A DNA stretch of 8,388 nucleotides, from NCBI GenBank assembly GCA_012515695.1, contig JAAYXX010000003.1, positions 1-8,388 of the forward strand. The letters are read 5' to 3'. Shown here piece after piece: positions 6,545 to 8,388 of this stretch. The first letter of the stretch is position 1; each line of letters begins with the position of its first letter. Source of the DNA: Chloroflexota bacterium (GTDB taxonomy: Bacteria > Chloroflexota > Anaerolineae > UBA1429). The translations under genes were made by a program, and so were the position numbers. Under the pieces are notes generated by a model, which searched no databases, had not been told where the DNA came from, and saw only the letters and a list, made by a program, of their open reading frames with translations.

Positions 6545-6976
6545 CTACAGTTGCGAGCCTGCGAATGCTGCCTGTTCGTTTTCGATCAGCTCCTGCAATG
6601 TCGTATCGCTCAGCATGTCCATCAACTCTGCCTGGGCTTTGGCCAGCACCGGGTACAGCCCGCAGCAGTCTCGCCTATCGCAGCCTTCCGCAGAGGCCAG
6701 GCAGCGATTCAGGGCAATGGGTCCATCAATCGCCTCGATGATCTCCCGCAGGGTGATCTCACTGGCCGGGCGAGCCAGGGAAAAGCCCCCCTTGGCCCCC
6801 CGATGCGAGCGCAGCACCCCCCCTTTGGCCAGGTCCTGGAAAATCTTGGCCAAATAGCTCTCCGGCAACCCTTCCGCCGAGGCAATGGCGCTTACCAGGG
6901 TTATCGCGGTGGGTGGCATCTTGGCGAGATGAATCATGCCTCTTGTGCCGTAATCAGCTCCCCTTGTCAGTCGCAC
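6545..6976 (-). CDS. Rrf2-family transcriptional regulator with cysteine cluster
   Basis: A 143-residue winged-helix regulator of the IscR/NsrR/RsrR family, which commonly senses iron-sulfur status, nitric oxide or redox state. The N-terminus VRLTRGADYGTRGMIHLA is the classic family start. The segment LPESYLAKIFQDLAKGGVLRSHRGAKGGFSLARP contains the recognition helix and wing, followed by ITLREIIEAIDG. A cysteine cluster follows: C92, C99, C104 and C105. E. coli IscR uses C92, C98 and C104, so an Fe-S cluster is plausible here though the spacing differs. The start is the GTG at 6976, with AGGAGG eight bases upstream; an in-frame ATG at 7048 would add 24 residues unlike the family and would lie inside the promoter. 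It has its own promoter (7024-7052) and lies downstream of the protease gene on the same strand. Autoregulation is likely by family analogy. Confidence 0.93.
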   Translation of the reverse strand: MRLTRGADYGTRGMIHLAKMPPTAITLVSAIASAEGLPESYLAKIFQDLAKGGVLRSHRGAKGGFSLARPASEITLREIIEAIDGPIALNRCLASAEGCDRRDCCGLYPVLAKAQAELMDMLSDTTLQELIENEQAAFAGSQL

Positions 6977-6982
6977 AAAAGA

Positions 6983-6990
6983 TTCCTCCT
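6983..6990 (-). promoter_or_regulatory. Shine-Dalgarno site that fixes the Rrf2 start
   Basis: AGGAGGAA on the minus strand, with AGGAGG eight bases before the GTG at 6976. It is the best ribosome-binding site in the window and overrides the longer reading from the ATG at 7048. Confidence 0.85.
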
Positions 6991-7023
6991 GGTGCAGCAA
7001 CTTGATCGCAACTGCTGGAACCG

Positions 7024-7052
7024 ATTGTACCACAGAGTGGGCAGGCATTCAA
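7024..7052 (-). promoter_or_regulatory. Extended -10 sigma70 promoter of the Rrf2-family gene
   Basis: On the minus strand TTGAAT (7052-7047) and TACAAT (7029-7024) are separated by exactly 17 bases, and the -10 is preceded by TGG (7032-7030), the extended -10 element TGn. Transcription would begin near 7017, about 40 bases before the GTG. The spacer is almost wholly occupied by one arm of the 16-bp inverted repeat 7033-7048/7092-7107, an arrangement well suited to repression or MerR/Rrf2-like control. Confidence 0.75.
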
Positions 7053-7107
7053 GAGAAAACAAATCCCCATACTGCGAGATGCCCCCCTATCATGCCTGCC
7101 CACTCTG
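7033..7107. repeat. Perfect 16-bp inverted repeat spanning the rrf2 promoter and the protease 3' end
   Basis: CAGAGTGGGCAGGCAT (7033-7048) is the exact reverse complement of ATGCCTGCCCACTCTG (7092-7107), with 43 bases between the arms. Pairing does not extend beyond 16 bp at either end. One arm fills the -35/-10 spacer of the Rrf2 promoter; the other begins one base after the protease stop codon. As DNA it could be a paired operator (arm centres 59 bp apart, supporting a loop). As RNA it could form a long-stem, large-loop hairpin at the end of the protease message. No U-run follows, so it is not a canonical terminator. Confidence 0.85.
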
Positions 7108-7108
7108 C

Positions 7109-8388
7109 TCACTGAGCCTGAGGTTTCAGCCCCTCCATCTGGACTAGCTGCGCGTCGGCGCGCATCGGCGCGGCGCCCGACCCGGCGGGCGCCGCGTACA
7201 CGGCGAAATCGTCGAACCGGGCGTCCACCGGCACAGCATCAAACGTCGCAGCAGCCACGCCCACGCCGCGCAGCCCCATCAAGCTGCTATCGTTGAGCGT
7301 GACAAGGTGGTGGCCGTTGGCATACAGGCTGATGCCCGTGCCATAGCGTTCCACGCGCAGGCGGTTCTCGGCCTGGCCCGCGTGGATATGCGGGGACTGG
7401 GTCCAGTTTACCAACGTCGTCCAGCTATTCGCCTGCCGCTTGAGCAGGGTATAATACTGGCTCGTCTCCACCATGAACAGATAGCAGTCTAGCCCAGACG
7501 CGCCAAATACGAGGCCATACATCCCCTCCCCATCGGCAGCGAGCCGGGCATCGGCCTCCACCGCGCAACTGTCGTATCCATTGCGAGCTACGGTTCCCAG
7601 CAGGTTCGCCACCTTGAGCTTGATCTGGTACTCCCCGCCGAGATAGCCGATACGCCAATCGCCATCCTCGTCCGTCGGCCAACCGCTACCAGAATTGCTG
7701 AAATCGTCCTGGTAGAGCAGCGTGGGCGCGTCCGGCGTACTTGTAGCCGTAGGTTGCACCGACGTGCGTGTGGCCGTGGGCGTGGCCGTTGGCTGCGGCG
7801 GCTTGAGCATCAACGGCAGGTATGCATTTCGCATTCCAGGTTTCGGCGTGCGGGTTGGCCCATGCGTTTTGGTGGGCGTGGGCGTGTGCGTGCGGGTTGG
7901 CGTGGCCGTGCGCGTGGGTGTGGGCGTCCGTGTAAGGGTGGGCGTGGGCGTGTTGGTCGACGACATCGGCGGATCGCCCAGATGCAGGCGGCCATAGCCG
8001 AACTGGTTATCCTTGCCAGCAGCGCCCATGTCTACCGCCCGCGCCTGTAGATAGCCTTGCAGTTCGTTGGCCCCATAGGCCGGGAACGCGTCCAACACCA
8101 GCGCCGCCGCCCCAGCCACGTGAGGGCACGCGGAAGACGTCCCGTTGAACTTGTACGAGCCTGTGTTATAGCTGGCCGTGGACACATTGGCATAGGCGGC
8201 AAGATCGGGCTTGATGGCCCCGCCCGACGCTACGCCCCCCGGCCCATTGGTGGGACCTTCGGAGCTATAGCTCTCTTGTAGATAGGGCGCGTCCACGTCC
8301 AGCGCCGCCACCGTCAGCGCATACGGACTATCGCCGGGGAGGGTAAGACTGTGGTCATGCACCGTATCATGGAACGGCCAAGAGCCAT
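7109..8388 (-). CDS. Subtilisin-like (S8) serine protease, C-terminal part, with Thr-Pro stalk and jelly-roll-like domain (5' end outside window)
   Basis: The last 425 residues of a secreted or surface protease; the frame stays open to the right edge, so the N-terminus, signal peptide and the catalytic Asp and His are not visible. Residues 1-125 are the end of the S8 catalytic domain, with KPDLAAYA and the serine motif GTSSACPHVAGAAALVLD (catalytic Ser84, codon 8135-8137). Then come a Thr/Pro-rich stalk (about 144-181), the motif YLPLMLK (189-195) frequent in Chloroflexota exported proteins, a second Thr/Pro segment (about 198-218), and a concanavalin/LamG-like beta domain from about 225 to 400, starting YQDDFSNSGSGWP and containing GEYQIKL, LRVERYGTGISLYANG and FDDFAVYA. 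Its role is probably extracellular protein breakdown while anchored or bound to a surface or glycan; the binding partner is unknown. The Rrf2-family gene follows on the same strand. Confidence 0.92.
   Translation of the reverse strand, partial: GSWPFHDTVHDHSLTLPGDSPYALTVAALDVDAPYLQESYSSEGPTNGPGGVASGGAIKPDLAAYANVSTASYNTGSYKFNGTSSACPHVAGAAALVLDAFPAYGANELQGYLQARAVDMGAAGKDNQFGYGRLHLGDPPMSSTNTPTPTLTRTPTPTRTATPTRTHTPTPTKTHGPTRTPKPGMRNAYLPLMLKPPQPTATPTATRTSVQPTATSTPDAPTLLYQDDFSNSGSGWPTDEDGDWRIGYLGGEYQIKLKVANLLGTVARNGYDSCAVEADARLAADGEGMYGLVFGASGLDCYLFMVETSQYYTLLKRQANSWTTLVNWTQSPHIHAGQAENRLRVERYGTGISLYANGHHLVTLNDSSLMGLRGVGVAAATFDAVPVDARFDDFAVYAAPAGSGAAPMRADAQLVQMEGLKPQAQ
7802..7822 (-). other. YLPLMLK motif coding segment between two Thr-Pro stretches
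   Basis: Encodes AYLPLMLKPP, matching the YLPL[VM][LMV][KR] motif that recurs in exported proteins of Chloroflexota, usually beside Thr/Pro-rich linkers. Its function is not established to my knowledge; a sorting or envelope-association role is inference. It is the main taxonomic clue in the window. Confidence 0.65.
7844..7957 (-). repeat. Low-complexity Thr-Pro (TPTPTxT) coding repeat of the protease stalk
   Basis: Imperfect tandem hexamers of the ACGCCC type on the minus strand (read as GTGGGC on plus) encode a TPTPTRT-like linker with Arg, Lys and His interspersed. A shorter second stretch lies at 7733-7795. Such stalks are extended, often glycosylated, and prone to length change by slippage. 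Confidence 0.85.

Noticed and set aside
6545..7048. Longer Rrf2 protein starting from the ATG at 7048
   Set aside because: It would place translation inside the promoter, add 24 residues not found in the family, and ignore the AGGAGG-GTG start at 6976.
7033..7107. The 16-bp inverted repeat considered as a tiny transposon-derived element (MITE)
   Set aside because: At 75 bases it is very short, I see no target-site duplication at its ends, and its exact fit to the promoter spacer favours a regulatory role, though a dispersed-copy search would be needed to exclude it.
6551..7147. Plus-strand frame of 198 codons covering the Rrf2 gene
   Set aside because: Antisense to a clear Rrf2-family gene with a strong start site; no motif of its own.
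7844..7957. Tandem GTGGGC-like units considered as a CRISPR or regulatory satellite
   Set aside because: Units are six bases, imperfect, in frame, and encode the protease stalk; there are no spacers.
7722..7997. Plus-strand frame rich in Val, Gly and Arg, possibly read as a repeat protein
   Set aside because: It is the complementary reading of the Thr-Pro stalk of the minus-strand protease; the repeat pattern is explained by that.

Overview
The window looks like part of a Chloroflexota (Chloroflexi) chromosome. The strongest clue is the secreted subtilisin-like protease at the right edge. It has a Thr-Pro-rich stalk, a YLPLMLK motif and a jelly-roll-type C-terminal domain, a combination typical of that phylum's cell-surface proteins. 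The GC-rich sequence and the many-PAS sensor kinase paired with a NarL-type regulator fit. The assignment is inference, since no rRNA or marker gene is present.

Layout: 1-348 is a leader region with a possible promoter, short direct repeats and hairpins. At 349-3858 is a large membrane sensor histidine kinase (about eight TM segments, three PAS, GAF, HisKA_3, HATPase). It overlaps by 4 nt a NarL/FixJ response regulator (3855-4508). After a 112-nt gap holding a strong hairpin comes an Amidohydro_2-type metal-dependent hydrolase (4621-5532). Then, behind its own sigma70-like promoter, is a small 2H-phosphoesterase/LigT-like protein (5681-6385). The right part runs on the minus strand: an Rrf2-family regulator (6545-6976) and, upstream of it, the C-terminal 425 residues of an S8 protease (7109 to beyond the right edge). 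The 2H gene and the Rrf2 gene converge on a GC-rich hairpin.

How they work together: the kinase and regulator are almost certainly a translationally coupled two-component pair. Nothing in the sequence names the signal or the target genes. The amidohydrolase and 2H gene may be separate units. The Rrf2 gene has a near-consensus extended -10 promoter whose 17-bp spacer is filled by one arm of a perfect 16-bp inverted repeat. The other arm begins one base after the protease stop codon, so the repeat could be an operator pair, an RNA hairpin ending the protease message, or both.

No mobile element, CRISPR array, tRNA or rRNA is visible. The observations most worth following are the rrf2 promoter inverted repeat, the missing second histidine in the 2H protein, the His-to-Glu change in the amidohydrolase, and the unusual cysteine spacing in the Rrf2 protein. 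I do not see a clear previously undescribed multi-gene system.
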